DNA of 64,000 nucleotides from Metallosphaera cuprina Ar-4. GTDB lineage: Archaea; Thermoproteota; Thermoprotei_A; Sulfolobales; Sulfolobaceae. The position numbers were made by a program, and so were the translations under genes. The notes below the pieces were generated by a model that did not search any database, was not told where the DNA came from, and saw only the letters and a list, made by a program, of their open reading frames with translations. The stretch spans positions 248,001-312,000 of the forward strand of contig NC_015435.1 in NCBI RefSeq assembly GCF_000204925.1. Direction: 5' to 3'. Positions 39,655 through 49,044 of this stretch are shown piece by piece; the stretch's first letter is position 1; each line of letters opens with the position of its first letter.

Positions 39655-39955
39655 GCTACCTAAAACGGACGAAGACCTAGAGGAAATCCAGAGGGAAGTC
39701 GAGGGATCCCATAACGAGCATCATCATGGAGAATCAGATTTAGAGTCTGTACTTGGAGAGCTTTATGTTAATTATCAAAACCTAGATTCAAAAGTCAAGG
39801 AATTGGAGCAGGAAAATGAAAAACTAAAGAGGGAGGTGGCTACGTTGTACAAGGTGATCTCTAAGGCTATCGTTGCGTTAACCGCGGAGAACCAGGAGGA
39901 CAAACGCAAGACTTTAAGTGAAATGTTGTCTCTATTGAATGATGATAATAGATAA
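39623..39955 (+). CDS. Coiled-coil protein of the pyr operon, unknown
   Basis: A 110-residue protein with a histidine-rich segment (NEHHHGES, residues 31-38) followed by a long coiled coil: [26 protein letters not shown], which has leucine/valine heptads. It ends in a short acidic helix. GTG 39623 or ATG 39629 may be used. It overlaps the previous gene by 32 bases and marC by 17 bases, so the whole pyrB-to-marC region reads as one unit. Confidence 0.65.
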   Translation: MKMKVKLRIDKLPKTDEDLEEIQREVEGSHNEHHHGESDLESVLGELYVNYQNLDSKVKELEQENEKLKREVATLYKVISKAIVALTAENQEDKRKTLSEMLSLLNDDNR

Positions 39956-40544
39956 CGTTCTAGTAATAGCAATAAAAGTCTTCGCGGTAATGGATCCGTT
40001 TTCTATCATTCCTTACATTTTGTCTATTTTTGAGGAAGCGACCCAGGGAGGGGAAAACATGAAATGGAACTATTTAGTAAACAAAATTGAGATAGCTGTA
40101 GTGGTGCTGCTCCTTATTTTCTCGATAATCGGCCGGTTAATCTTAGAGTTCCTAGGAATTGAACCTTACTCTCTAGAAATAGGAGGAGGGATACTGCTTG
40201 TTTACTTAGGTATAGACACTTTAGGTGGATTTCAGCAGCTTAAATTCCTCTCTAAGAGACTGGAAGAGGCTGTGGTTACTCCAATAGCTACGCCTTTGAT
40301 AGTTGGACCAGGAACCATGACTGCTCTAGTGTCCCTCTCTGTTCAAAATAGCGTTTTAGAGTTGGCTATAGGTTCACTTTTTGCGGCATTATTAACGTAT
40401 ATTGTATTATTGTCTGGTCCTATTCTAATAAGAATCCTAGGTAGAACAGGAACAGTTGCTGCAGGGAGATTCACTGCAATAATAATAGCAGCTTTTGGGG
40501 TCCAACTTATCATTCAGGGAATATCTGAGGCAAAGCTAATATAA
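39939..40544 (+). CDS. MarC-family membrane protein
   Basis: A 201-residue protein with six hydrophobic segments. Family features are [17 protein letters not shown] in the first helix and the internal [22 protein letters not shown], which is the MarC hallmark. MarC proteins (UPF0056) have no agreed transport substrate. Start overlaps the coiled-coil gene by 17 bases. It ends the rightward pyr-linked transcript. Confidence 0.9.
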   Translation: MMIIDNVLVIAIKVFAVMDPFSIIPYILSIFEEATQGGENMKWNYLVNKIEIAVVVLLLIFSIIGRLILEFLGIEPYSLEIGGGILLVYLGIDTLGGFQQLKFLSKRLEEAVVTPIATPLIVGPGTMTALVSLSVQNSVLELAIGSLFAALLTYIVLLSGPILIRILGRTGTVAAGRFTAIIIAAFGVQLIIQGISEAKLI

Positions 40545-40602
40545 GAATACCTGGCTATAGTAAAAATTTTTTAATGAGAAAGAGAATGGAGTTACGAACT
40601 TT

Positions 40603-41073
40603 ATGACAACTAATGGTAAAAGGAAGATAGATCTTGATACTATTGACAGAAGGCTATTGATAGAGCTACTTAGGGACTCAAGGGTAAGCCTAAGAAGGCT
40701 TTCTGAAGAGATGAACGTATCTCCGGCAACTCTTCACAACAGGTTAACTAAAATGGTACAAGAGGGAGTAATAAGAGGATTCACAACTTTAGTCGACTAC
40801 ACTAAGCTAGGTTACTCCCTTTCGGCCATCATAATGGTTAAAGTTAACGGGAAATACCTGGTAGAGTTTGAGAAGGAGATTTCAAACGCAGATAACATAG
40901 TAGCAGTGTACGACGTTGTGGGAGAGTACGATGTCGTTTTAATAGCTAAGTTTAGGAGCGTTGAGGACTTAGACGTGTTCCTTAAGCAGCTACTTAAAAA
41001 CAGTAAAGTAGAGAGGACTTACACTAGTATAGTGCTCAACTCTGTTAAGGAAGACCCTAGAGTAAGGATTTAA
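40603..41073 (+). CDS. Lrp/AsnC-type regulator (Sa-Lrp-like)
   Basis: A 156-residue protein: HTH domain ([29 protein letters not shown]-like stretch, then [18 protein letters not shown]) followed by a RAM/ACT effector domain ([30 protein letters not shown]). In the syntenic S. acidocaldarius locus this position holds Sa-Lrp, a glutamine-responsive architectural Lrp (recalled, not checked). It has its own promoter region (AT-rich AAATTTTTTAATG at 40563-40575). Glutamine response would fit with its many glutamine-using neighbours, but this is inference. Confidence 0.88.
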   Translation: MTTNGKRKIDLDTIDRRLLIELLRDSRVSLRRLSEEMNVSPATLHNRLTKMVQEGVIRGFTTLVDYTKLGYSLSAIIMVKVNGKYLVEFEKEISNADNIVAVYDVVGEYDVVLIAKFRSVEDLDVFLKQLLKNSKVERTYTSIVLNSVKEDPRVRI

Positions 41074-41196
41074 TACTCTTTAAACCTATATGATTTTAAT
41101 ATTTCTAAAAAATCTGCATTTATTGTCCGACTCTAGCACGTTCCAAAATCCTTATATATGATATCCAGGGCTTACCTAATATATGGTGTCTTTTAG

Positions 41197-41502
41197 TTGA
41201 AGTTCTGTCCTAAGGATGGAGGTATAATGATACCAGTAAAGAAGGGAGATAAGGAAGTTTTGAGGTGCAAGAAGTGCGGATATGAGGAACCTTTGGATAA
41301 GAAGGCGAAGAAGGCATATCAAATTAAAGAGAACAAGACTAAGGGAGGCAAGGTCCTAACGACTTCCGTTGTTAGCGAAAGGGAGGGAAGAAAGAGAGAG
41401 GACGACGAGTGGGAGCAGGAGAGGGAAGAATACTACAAAGAGGTTGGTTTGGACTTACTTAGAGACGAATTAGAAGGATCTGAAGATCGGGACGAAGAGT
41501 GA
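41197..41502 (+). CDS. RPB9/TFS-like N-terminal zinc-ribbon protein
   Basis: A 101-residue protein whose first 30 residues resemble the N-terminal zinc ribbon of RpoM/TFS ([13 protein letters not shown], then CKKCGYEE). The usual CPxC has become CPKD, so only C4, C24 and C27 remain as cysteine ligands. There is no second TFIIS-type ribbon with the catalytic DE loop; instead an acidic, charged helix runs to the end. It is therefore unlikely to stimulate RNA cleavage. Start TTG 41197 follows a TATA-like TTATATATG (41152-41160) about 40 bases upstream. Confidence 0.75.
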   Translation: MKFCPKDGGIMIPVKKGDKEVLRCKKCGYEEPLDKKAKKAYQIKENKTKGGKVLTTSVVSEREGRKREDDEWEQEREEYYKEVGLDLLRDELEGSEDRDEE

Positions 41503-41550
41503 ATCGTTCATTTACTTGAACATTAACACCGTAAACATTAAATTAGTAGT

Positions 41551-41799
41551 TTGAATATTCGTTATCTTATGAGGATTTCAGAAACTACAAACAAATACCT
41601 TTTAAAGAAACGTAATCACGACATCTTAATTGAGGAAATAAAGAACGAGAGGGGAGAGACGCTTTTCGTCCTTTCTGCGATTAAGAGCGCTAAATTACCA
41701 GACGGTGAAAGCTGGAGCTTAAACACCTCGGATTACAAGGAGCTTGATAGGAAAAACCTCAGTCCAGAGATCAAAAAGCTCCTAAGTTCAATGAGGTGA
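41551..41799 (+). CDS. Small protein before grsA, unknown
   Basis: An 82-residue protein I do not recognise. Mixed alpha/beta (DILIEEIKNERGETLFVLSAIKSAKL) with a lysine-rich C-terminal helix. Start could be TTG 41551 or ATG 41569 (MRISETTNKYLL). Its stop TGA directly adjoins the grsA TTG, and its end supplies the grsA Shine-Dalgarno GAGGTGAT, so the two genes are coupled. The same small ORF precedes GrsA in S. acidocaldarius, from memory of gene order. Confidence 0.65.
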   Translation: MNIRYLMRISETTNKYLLKKRNHDILIEEIKNERGETLFVLSAIKSAKLPDGESWSLNTSDYKELDRKNLSPEIKKLLSSMR

Positions 41800-43320
41800 T
41801 TGGTTACCTTGGAGACATTCGATTTCGTCTTGACCACAGATAGATGTTTAATGACTAACCATCACGGTAAAGAGTTCCTTGGATTCCTTGGAACTGGCCC
41901 CGCAATTGGAGTACCTGAATCGGCCTGGAAATGGCTAGCCTGCCCGAAAATGAAAACAGATGACGTGGGAAGGCCAATTCAAGCCCCCTACGGGATGAGG
42001 AAAGTCGAGGCAAAACTAATAGATGAGGGATTTAAGGCGGCGATAATTGACCCTGATCATCTAGGTCCTCACTTAAAGAGTGCTAAAGCCCTGATGTTTT
42101 CTCATCATGATTACTTCGCGTTCGGTCCTCCATCGTCAACGTGGTGGGGTATAACAAAGAAGGAACCAATAAATTACAAGAGCTTTCAAGATCTAATAAA
42201 CAAACCTGAGGTACAGGAGGCTAAGAAGCGCGGAGTAAAGATGATAGCGGGGGGCCCATCGGTGTGGCAATGGCTTTGGAGAGAAGACATGATTGAGAAG
42301 GTGGGTATAAACACCTTGGTGGATGGAGAAGCTGAAAAGATTATAGGAAAGTTAGCGCAGATGATACTTAATAACGAGGAACTGCCACGTTATGTTTACG
42401 TTAGCGGAGAAGATGTACCTGGAATAGAGGACATACCAGACATAAAGGGTGCTAGCGTAAACGGCTTAATAGAAATAATGAGAGGATGTGCAAGGTCTTG
42501 TAGGTTCTGCTCCGTTACATTGAGACCAACTAGATATTATCCTTTAGAGAAGATAGAAAGGGAACTACAAGCTAACGTACGAGCCGGTGTCAGACACGGA
42601 GTCATACACAGCGACGATGTGCTGTTCTATGGAGCTGTAGGAATTATTCCTAGACCAGAGCCATTAATTAAGCTTCATAAGATGGTGAAGAAGTATTACA
42701 AGACCATAGCTTGGAGCCACGCCAGCCTAGCTGCCATAAGGTTCTCAGAAGAGAAATATGGACTTATCTCAAAGCTTTCTGAAATTATCTACGAAAATGG
42801 GTCACAGAGCTACTTAGGTGTAGAGGTTGGAATAGAGACGGGCTCTCCAAGACTGGCTAAAGAGATAATGCCAGCTAAATCCGCTCCTTATAAGCCTGAT
42901 AACTATCCTGAGACCGTTAACGAAGCCTTCAAAATAATGCATGAACACAGCATAATACCTGCTGGGACGATGATAGTTGGACTACCAGAGGAGAAAGAGG
43001 AGGACGTAATAAGGACAATCGAGCTTGTTGATAGTCTCAAACCTTACAGAAGTATATTGGTTCCAATGTTCTTCGTACCTATGGGCTACTTTAAGAACAA
43101 GGATTGGTTCACGAGGATCCAGTTAAGCCCATCCCATATAGAGCTTTACAAGAGAGTGTTCTGGCATGACGTGTATTGGGCTGAAAACATTTTGAATTCC
43201 TTTTACATGAAGGGACCGGTCTACCTCCCAGTTAGAATGATATTGAAGCTCTTCCTAAGGATGGCCAAGAGGAGAATGAAAGAAGTTGAAGCTTGGCTTG
43301 AATCTCAGATGAAAGCCTAA
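41800..43320 (+). CDS. grsA: GDGT ring synthase GrsA (B12-binding-type radical SAM)
   Basis: A 506-residue radical SAM enzyme. The N-terminal half (residues 1-200) is the B12-binding-like region with [15 protein letters not shown] and GGPSVWQWL. The radical SAM triad is CARSCRFC (C230, C234, C237). [17 protein letters not shown] and [17 protein letters not shown] follow. The C terminus is basic and helical, as expected for an enzyme that works on membrane lipids. The gene lies sixteen genes from cdvB3, the same distance as GrsA (Saci_1585) in S. acidocaldarius as I recall. GrsA makes cyclopentane rings in GDGT core lipids, which lets the membrane resist heat and acid. Start TTG 41800 with GAGGTGAT just upstream. 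Confidence 0.87.
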   Translation: MVTLETFDFVLTTDRCLMTNHHGKEFLGFLGTGPAIGVPESAWKWLACPKMKTDDVGRPIQAPYGMRKVEAKLIDEGFKAAIIDPDHLGPHLKSAKALMFSHHDYFAFGPPSSTWWGITKKEPINYKSFQDLINKPEVQEAKKRGVKMIAGGPSVWQWLWREDMIEKVGINTLVDGEAEKIIGKLAQMILNNEELPRYVYVSGEDVPGIEDIPDIKGASVNGLIEIMRGCARSCRFCSVTLRPTRYYPLEKIERELQANVRAGVRHGVIHSDDVLFYGAVGIIPRPEPLIKLHKMVKKYYKTIAWSHASLAAIRFSEEKYGLISKLSEIIYENGSQSYLGVEVGIETGSPRLAKEIMPAKSAPYKPDNYPETVNEAFKIMHEHSIIPAGTMIVGLPEEKEEDVIRTIELVDSLKPYRSILVPMFFVPMGYFKNKDWFTRIQLSPSHIELYKRVFWHDVYWAENILNSFYMKGPVYLPVRMILKLFLRMAKRRMKEVEAWLESQMKA

Positions 43321-44684
43321 CCTTTTTTCTTAGGTAAAATTACGTCTTTTGGCGCATTTTTAAATCTTTCCAAATAGGATCGTAAAACTCTAGGTATAAC
43401 AACAGATCCGTCTTCAAGTTGGTTGTTCTCTAGGATGGCTGTTATTGCTCTCGTTGTAGCAACTGCCGTACTGTTAAGAGTGTGAACGTACCCTTTCCTG
43501 TTCTTCTTCCTATCAACAAACCTTATCTTCATCCTAAAGGCTTGCCAGTCAGTACAATTGCTGCAGCTTACCATTTCTCTGAACTTAGCTTGAGCTGGCA
43601 TCCACACCTCTAGGTCATATTTCTTTGCGGCGCAGGCTCCTAGATCTCCAGAGGCTATATTTACAACCCTATATGGAAGTTCCAATCCTTGAAATATCTG
43701 CTCAGCGTTATACAAGAGCTCATCATGAAATTTCCAACTGTCCTCTGGTAGGGAAAAGATAAACTGCTCTACCTTGTTGAACTGGTGAACTCTAAATATA
43801 CCTTTTAAATCCTTGTTAGCAGCGCCAGCTTCCTTCCTAAAGGCTGGACTGATTCCTACAAACTTTAGGGGAAGCCTCTCGGCCTCTATTTCCTCCTTAA
43901 AGAAGAGCGAGGCTATAGGATGTTCTGCTGTAGCAATTAAATACAGATCTTCTCCTTCGATCTTATATATTGCATCCTTGAAAGTATCCAAATCTATAAC
44001 GGATTGAATGACCTCGCCCCTAAGCATGTAAGGTGGAACAACGAGCGAGAAACCCTTGGATGTTATCGTGTCTATCGCATACATTATTAACGCTTGTTCA
44101 ATCCACACTATATCGTCAAAAAGGTAGTAGAACCTTGAACCTGCAACCTCGCTGGCTTTTACTGTATTACCTAACTTCAACACGTTCTCCAGTTCATCAG
44201 CGTGTGGTGTTGGCTTGAACTTGATCAGCTCATATTGGGCATTGAGCCCGTTGACCTGAGATAAGAAGCCGTCTAAATCCTTTTCGTATACCCTGAACTT
44301 CCCCCACACCTTAATTGGCACGTTATAGGAGTCGTCCGGACCTACCGGTACGCTCTCGTGGACCAAATTTGGTAGAGCCCTCAATAAGTTGTCTCTTTCC
44401 TCCTCTATTTCCTTTAGTTCCTTCTCCTTAGAATCAAGAACCGCCAGAAGTGCCCTAGCCTCCTCTATCCTTTTCTTCCTCTCCTCAGCTGAAAGTTTAG
44501 GTATCTGAGAACTAACCACATTATGTTCATGCCTCAATTTTTCAGCCTCTTGAAGTACTGATCTCCATTTCCTGTCCAGTTGTACTGCCTTCTCCGCTAA
44601 AGTAGGATCTATTCCCCTCTTCCTGAGGCTCTCAATGAGCAAGCTTGGATTTGTCCTTATTGTTTCAAGTAAGCTCCAAGACAC
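43317..44684 (-). CDS. serS: Seryl-tRNA synthetase
   Basis: A 455-residue class II synthetase of the common SerRS type. An N-terminal antiparallel coiled-coil arm (residues about 30-105) binds the tRNA variable arm. Motif 2 is [27 protein letters not shown], then [18 protein letters not shown] and the motif 3 region [18 protein letters not shown] with the ATP-binding arginine. It ends by a 4-base convergent overlap with grsA. It stands alone after the sufT-like gene, 129 bases away. Confidence 0.95.
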   Translation of the reverse strand: MSWSLLETIRTNPSLLIESLRKRGIDPTLAEKAVQLDRKWRSVLQEAEKLRHEHNVVSSQIPKLSAEERKKRIEEARALLAVLDSKEKELKEIEEERDNLLRALPNLVHESVPVGPDDSYNVPIKVWGKFRVYEKDLDGFLSQVNGLNAQYELIKFKPTPHADELENVLKLGNTVKASEVAGSRFYYLFDDIVWIEQALIMYAIDTITSKGFSLVVPPYMLRGEVIQSVIDLDTFKDAIYKIEGEDLYLIATAEHPIASLFFKEEIEAERLPLKFVGISPAFRKEAGAANKDLKGIFRVHQFNKVEQFIFSLPEDSWKFHDELLYNAEQIFQGLELPYRVVNIASGDLGACAAKKYDLEVWMPAQAKFREMVSCSNCTDWQAFRMKIRFVDRKKNRKGYVHTLNSTAVATTRAITAILENNQLEDGSVVIPRVLRSYLERFKNAPKDVILPKKKG

Positions 44685-44813
44685 GATTCAATAACGGATC
44701 AGAGGGTTTTATTTTCTATGGAAGAAGTTTCTAAAATCAAAGCTAGAGATTACAAGTCGTAGACCCAATCTAGAAATCAAATTAACTTTGGTGTTGAGAT
44801 TGGTACGTTTGAC

Positions 44814-45224
44814 TTATTGAGGCTGTTCTCCGGCTTTGTTCTGATCGTCTGTTGGAAGACCGTAAGTTTGTACCCACATCTCGACTATATCGTAACCATA
44901 CAATTTCTTAAACTTCTCCCTTCCCTCAGGAGTCATCTTCAGGGGGCTCCATTGCGTTTCCATATCTACATCAACATCAACGTTTCTTGCCGGTACGCTC
45001 TCCTTTATAACTTCCTGAACAGTATAAACGAGGTCATCTATAACTGGGCATCCAGGTGCAGTCAAACCGAGTTTGAGATAAACGTCGCCCTCATCAGAGA
45101 TCTTCAGATCGTAAATTAAGCCTAGGTTAACTATATCCACCGGAATTTCAGGGTCATAAACTTCCTTTAGACCCTCCATAAGCTTCTTTGTCCATTCCTC
45201 TTTATTTATTGTTTTAGTGCTCAT
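44814..45224 (-). CDS. MIP18/SufT-family Fe-S assembly protein
   Basis: A 136-residue DUF59/MIP18 protein. Core: VYDPEIPVDIVNLGLIYDLKI, LGLTAPGCPVIDDLVYTVQEVI (conserved cysteine), and a DVDVDMETQWSPLKMTPEGREKFKKLYG end. Homologues (SufT, PaaD, Cia2) help deliver or repair iron-sulfur clusters. The TPEGREKLKKLYG-type end is usual for archaeal forms. It lies 82 bases after hisI on the same strand but is likely separate. Confidence 0.87.
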   Translation of the reverse strand: MSTKTINKEEWTKKLMEGLKEVYDPEIPVDIVNLGLIYDLKISDEGDVYLKLGLTAPGCPVIDDLVYTVQEVIKESVPARNVDVDVDMETQWSPLKMTPEGREKFKKLYGYDIVEMWVQTYGLPTDDQNKAGEQPQ

Positions 45225-45306
45225 ATCCAGGTTATATGGTCAGCGTCTGTTTTATTCTTTTTTTCCTAAAAACCCACTTAACAATAAACACTGGCTCTCT
45301 TAGAAA

Positions 45307-45684
45307 TCACTTGTGTTCCAGGAAAAATTTTGAGTTCCTGTAAAAACATGTATGATTACCAGTGTGACAAACGGGACCCTGAGACTTCACTAGTAATAGT
45401 ACTGCGTCCTCATCACAATCCACCTTAAAGTCCTGCACGACTTGGTAATGTCCGCTTGTCTCTCCCTTTAACCATATCCTCTCCCTGGATAGTGACCAGA
45501 GATGGACCAATCCAGTAGTTAACGTAAGTATCAATGCCTCCTTATCCATATTTCCTACCATTAGGACCTCTTTAGTTTCAGCGTCTTGTAGCACCGCTAT
45601 GACTGTTCCTCTCTCATGTCTGTAGTTTAACTTTGAGGCCACGATTTTCGCTTCGTCAATACTAATATTCAAACCTTTATCCAC
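45307..45684 (-). CDS. hisI: Phosphoribosyl-AMP cyclohydrolase
   Basis: A 125-residue HisI domain on its own (separate from HisE). VLMVGNMDKEALILTLTTGLVHLWSLSRERIWLKGETSGHYQ is the body of the family; zinc-binding residues are in DCDEDAVLLLV and GPVCHTGNHTCFY. It opens the pyrimidine ring of PR-AMP. Its start overlaps hisH by 16 bases; it is the last gene of the histidine operon. Confidence 0.95.
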   Translation of the reverse strand: MDKGLNISIDEAKIVASKLNYRHERGTVIAVLQDAETKEVLMVGNMDKEALILTLTTGLVHLWSLSRERIWLKGETSGHYQVVQDFKVDCDEDAVLLLVKSQGPVCHTGNHTCFYRNSKFFLEHK

Positions 45685-46256
45685 CTAACTAGATTTTTAA
45701 AGAAAATACTTCCACTGTTTCCGCTTTTTTCTGGATGAAACTGAGTTCCGGCTATTTGATCATTACAAATTAAAGCTGGGAACTCCAGACCGTATCTTGA
45801 TATCATCGCAGCCTGGAAATCTGTATAAGCTACGTAACTATGAACGAAATATACGTATTTTTTATCGAGTTGTTCGGTGAGGATGCACGGTTTACTCTCC
45901 TCCACTACGTCCCAACCCACGTGAGGTAATTTCTCAGCTCCTTTAATCAAGTCCACATAGCCTGAAAACCAACCTAACCCCTGAGATCTTCCGCCTTCAC
46001 TTCCTTCTTCGAACATGATCTGCATTCCCAAACAAACCCCTAGGAACTTCACTCCTCTCCGACGAAAATCGTTCAGTTCACGTTTCCATCTAGAAATGAA
46101 GCTAGCCACAGCTGAAAATGAGCCCACTCCCGGTAGCACTATGAGATCAACCTCCTTAGGCTCAGTCGCGATCTCAACTTCAAATCCGGTCCTTCTTAAC
46201 GCAGAGCTTATACTAAACAGGTTCCCTACGCCGTAATTTAACACTAGAGCCTTCAT
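45669..46256 (-). CDS. hisH: Imidazole glycerol phosphate synthase subunit HisH
   Basis: A 195-residue class I glutaminase that feeds HisF. NYGVGNLFSISSALRRTGF at the N terminus, LPGVGSFSA, catalytic cysteine in FLGVCLGMQIMFEEG, and the His-Glu pair in GTQFHPEKSG are intact. It overlaps hisE by 4 bases and hisI by 16 bases. hisF is separated from it by hisD and hisE. Confidence 0.95.
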   Translation of the reverse strand: MKALVLNYGVGNLFSISSALRRTGFEVEIATEPKEVDLIVLPGVGSFSAVASFISRWKRELNDFRRRGVKFLGVCLGMQIMFEEGSEGGRSQGLGWFSGYVDLIKGAEKLPHVGWDVVEESKPCILTEQLDKKYVYFVHSYVAYTDFQAAMISRYGLEFPALICNDQIAGTQFHPEKSGNSGSIFFKNLVRWIKV

Positions 46257-46534
46257 TTCATTCTCCTCCTTAACTCTCCGTAAACTTCTTCTAGGGGAAT
46301 CCCCTCCACGGCTAGGAGTACAAGGAGATGATAGAGCAGATCACAAGTCTCTGAAACCAGCCTTTCCTTCCCTTCTGAAGTGGAAGCCACAATCACTTCG
46401 ATAGCCTCCTCGCCAACCTTTCTTGCAATGTAAGGTTTACCTTTCTCAAGTAATGATGCGGTGTAGCTTCCCTCTGGTTTATCTTTGAGTCTTGAGAGGA
46501 TGATTGAGTAAAGCTCGTCTAAAACGTTACTCAT
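46253..46534 (-). CDS. hisE: Phosphoribosyl-ATP pyrophosphatase
   Basis: A 93-residue MazG-like alpha-helical enzyme. SYTASLLEKGKPYIARKVGEEAIEVIVA holds the metal-binding glutamates, and LVSETCDLLYHLLVLL the second motif. It removes pyrophosphate from PR-ATP. It overlaps hisD by 8 bases and hisH by 4. Confidence 0.94.
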   Translation of the reverse strand: MSNVLDELYSIILSRLKDKPEGSYTASLLEKGKPYIARKVGEEAIEVIVASTSEGKERLVSETCDLLYHLLVLLAVEGIPLEEVYGELRRRMK

Positions 46535-47714
46535 ATCTTACACCTATACTCCTTGCGTGTATTGAAAACCCCTCATACTCGGCTATCTTCATCGCTGCCC
46601 TTATTAGATTCTCGTCCGCTTTCTCCGCATCAACATGAGAGATCGGCTTAAGGAAATCGAAAACCGTAATCCCTCCCCTGAACCTCGACCATCCGTTGGT
46701 AGGTAATATGTGATCAGGGCCTGCAGCGTAGTCAATAAGGGCTGGGGGAGTGTCACCTAATGTGACAGCAGCAGAATTCTTAACTTTAGAAAGGTATTCT
46801 CTAGCTCTAGAACTATAAAGAGACAAATGCTCAGGTGCTATTTCGTTGGCGATATCTATCGCTTCATCTAGAGACTTGACTTTAACCAGAAAGTATTCGT
46901 TCCCCTCATTAAGTAATTTCGAGACCTCATCCAAGATCCTTTCAGAGTCAGAAATCAAGACCAGAAGAGAGGAGCTCCCGTGTTCTCCTTGAGCCATCAA
47001 ATCCAGGGCTATTCTCTTGGGATCAGAGCTATCATCCGCTATCACAACTAACTCAGTGGGACCTTCGATTCCATCAATCCCTACTTCCCCACTGACTAAA
47101 TACTTAGCGGCTTGAACGTAAATGTTTCCAGGACCTATTATTTTATCAACTTTGGAGACGCTCTCAGTGCCGAAGGCCATGGCCACAATAGCTTGGGCAC
47201 CGCCTACCGGATAGATAGCCTTCACTTTCAATTTCTGTGCTATATAAGCAATTGCGGGATCCAAACGATTCCTTACTGGAGTGGAAACGAAGAGCTCACT
47301 CACCCCTGCAACCCTCGCAGGTATCCCTGCCATCATGAGTGTGGAAGGATAGGTTTTCTTACCGCCTGGTACATAAATTCCAACTCTGTTCAGTGCGGTC
47401 CAGATGACGCCATATTTTATTTTTCCGTTTCCTCCACCGACGTTAGGAGGTCTCATTATTTCGTGAAACGATGTTAACTGAACCCAAACCCGATCTATAG
47501 CCTCCCTCATCTCGTCCCCAAGTTCTGAAGCTCGCCCATCTATGTAATCTTTATCAAGAACCAAACTGTCCAATTTGATGCCATCAAGCTCTAAAGTAAG
47601 CTCCCTAAGTGCCGTGTCTCCTCGTTCCCTGACTCTCTGCGCTATCTCGCTCACTTTGTCTATCACCTGTGAAAAAGATTGGACTCTTCCTTTTGGTATC
47701 TCTCGCCTTATCAA
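46527..47714 (-). CDS. hisD: Histidinol dehydrogenase
   Basis: A 395-residue zinc enzyme doing the last two oxidations. Signature stretches: VGIYVPGGKKTYPSTLMMAGIPARVAGV, AIYPVGGAQAIVAMAFGTESV, KIIGPGNIYVQAAK, GIDGIEGPTELVVIAD, AQGEHGSSS (zinc site) and the EHLSLYS and DYAAGPDHILPT ends. It is slightly shorter than bacterial HisD at its N terminus. It overlaps hisF by 4 bases. Confidence 0.96.
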   Translation of the reverse strand: MIRREIPKGRVQSFSQVIDKVSEIAQRVRERGDTALRELTLELDGIKLDSLVLDKDYIDGRASELGDEMREAIDRVWVQLTSFHEIMRPPNVGGGNGKIKYGVIWTALNRVGIYVPGGKKTYPSTLMMAGIPARVAGVSELFVSTPVRNRLDPAIAYIAQKLKVKAIYPVGGAQAIVAMAFGTESVSKVDKIIGPGNIYVQAAKYLVSGEVGIDGIEGPTELVVIADDSSDPKRIALDLMAQGEHGSSSLLVLISDSERILDEVSKLLNEGNEYFLVKVKSLDEAIDIANEIAPEHLSLYSSRAREYLSKVKNSAAVTLGDTPPALIDYAAGPDHILPTNGWSRFRGGITVFDFLKPISHVDAEKADENLIRAAMKIAEYEGFSIHARSIGVRYE

Positions 47715-48466
47715 GTTCTAACCTCCAATCCTTTACCCTTTAAGTATCGCTTTAACTCTCTAATAGATATTACATTGTCGTGAAATATACCTGCAGCCAA
47801 GGCAGCGTCAGCCTTGGCGTCACTAAAGACGCTCAGGAAGTGTTCAGGCTTACCTGCCCCTCCGCTCGCGATCACAGGTATCTTTGTGGCTCCAACCACC
47901 GCCTTAGTTAGCTCTATGTCATATCCGTTTCTAGTGCCATCTCGGTCAATACTAGTGAGAAGGATTTCCCCAGCTCCTAGGTTTTGAACCCTCTTGGCCC
48001 ACCCTACGGCTTCAAGACCTGTGTCAGCAGTGCCTGACCTGATGAAAACTCTCCAGCCCTTTTCCACTTTCTTAGCATCTATCGCGACTATGATAGCTTG
48101 CGATCCGAACTCCTTTGACGCCAACGTGACTAACTGAGGGTTTTCTACGGCAACGCTGTTTAGGCTCACCTTATCCGCACCGTTAGAAAGTAACTTTGAG
48201 ATGTCGTCTAAGCTTCTGATACCTCCACCTACAGACAGAGGTATTGAGAGCACGCTCGCTGTATCCTTAACCTTTTCAAGGAGTATTTCTTTTCCCTCTA
48301 TCGTAGCTGAGATGTCTAAGAAGACTATCTCGTCAGCTCCCTCTTCCTCATATCGAGAGGCCAGCTCCGCTGGATCACCCTTTAACTTAAGGTCTATGAA
48401 TCTAACTCCTTTTACCACCTTACCGTCCTTCACATCTAAACATGCAATAATCCTCTTGGTAGTCAT
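47711..48466 (-). CDS. hisF: Imidazole glycerol phosphate synthase subunit HisF
   Basis: A 251-residue barrel cyclase. IIACLDVKDGKVVKGVRFIDL holds the first catalytic aspartate (CLDVK), and the second is in TSIDRDGTRNGYD. VGGGIRSLDDISKLLSNGADKVSLNS and ASGGAGKPEHF are phosphate-binding repeats. It combines ammonia from HisH with PRFAR to give IGP and AICAR, the latter returning to purine synthesis. It overlaps hisB and hisD by 4 bases. Confidence 0.96.
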   Translation of the reverse strand: MTTKRIIACLDVKDGKVVKGVRFIDLKLKGDPAELASRYEEEGADEIVFLDISATIEGKEILLEKVKDTASVLSIPLSVGGGIRSLDDISKLLSNGADKVSLNSVAVENPQLVTLASKEFGSQAIIVAIDAKKVEKGWRVFIRSGTADTGLEAVGWAKRVQNLGAGEILLTSIDRDGTRNGYDIELTKAVVGATKIPVIASGGAGKPEHFLSVFSDAKADAALAAGIFHDNVISIRELKRYLKGKGLEVRT

Positions 48467-49044
48467 AGCGATCCCTTGGTGCTTCTGACTAGGTTATCTT
48501 GAATGGTGCAGGCCTCCCTTAGAGCTAGGCCCACCCCTTTGAAAGCTGCCTCAATCACGTGATGTTCGTTGAAGCCAGACAGTTTCCTTATGTGAAGTGT
48601 TACTCCAGAGTTCACAGAGAAGGACCAAAAGAAGTGAGGTACGTTCTCGGTAGACAGGTCTCCCACCTTTTCTCTCTTAAGGTCTAAATCGACCGAGGCG
48701 AATCCCCTGCCTGAGATGTCTAACGCAACTAAAACTAAGGCCTCATCCATTGGTACTACAATGCTGGAGAACCTCTTGATACCTCTTTTATCCCCTATAG
48801 CTTCCTTAAACGATTGACCTAGAGTTATCCCAACGTCCTCCACTACGTGATGATCATCAAATCCTTGTTTATCCTTTGCCAAAACAGAAGAGTTAGAGCT
48901 CATGTAGAAGAGCATGGAGTGAAGCATGTGATTGAAGAAGGATACTGGGGTGTCTATCTTTACCTCTCCATTACCGTCTATCTCGAGCTTGACTTCCACT
49001 AAGGTCTCCTTAGTTTCTCTCGTTCTCTCTGCGTACCTAGACAC
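48463..49044 (-). CDS. hisB: Imidazoleglycerol-phosphate dehydratase
   Basis: A 193-residue IGPD with the paired metal motifs: FFNHMLHSMLFYMS and DDHHVVEDVGITLG in the first half, and HFFWSFSVNSGVTLHI and NEHHVIEAAFKGVGLALREA in the second. It has no fused histidinol-phosphatase domain, so that activity must be encoded elsewhere. Overlaps: 8 bases with hisA, 4 with hisF. Confidence 0.95.
   Translation of the reverse strand: MSRYAERTRETKETLVEVKLEIDGNGEVKIDTPVSFFNHMLHSMLFYMSSNSSVLAKDKQGFDDHHVVEDVGITLGQSFKEAIGDKRGIKRFSSIVVPMDEALVLVALDISGRGFASVDLDLKREKVGDLSTENVPHFFWSFSVNSGVTLHIRKLSGFNEHHVIEAAFKGVGLALREACTIQDNLVRSTKGSL

Noticed and set aside
47112-47477. 121-codon plus-strand ORF inside hisD
   Set aside because: Antisense shadow of conserved HisD motifs; no plausible protein features.
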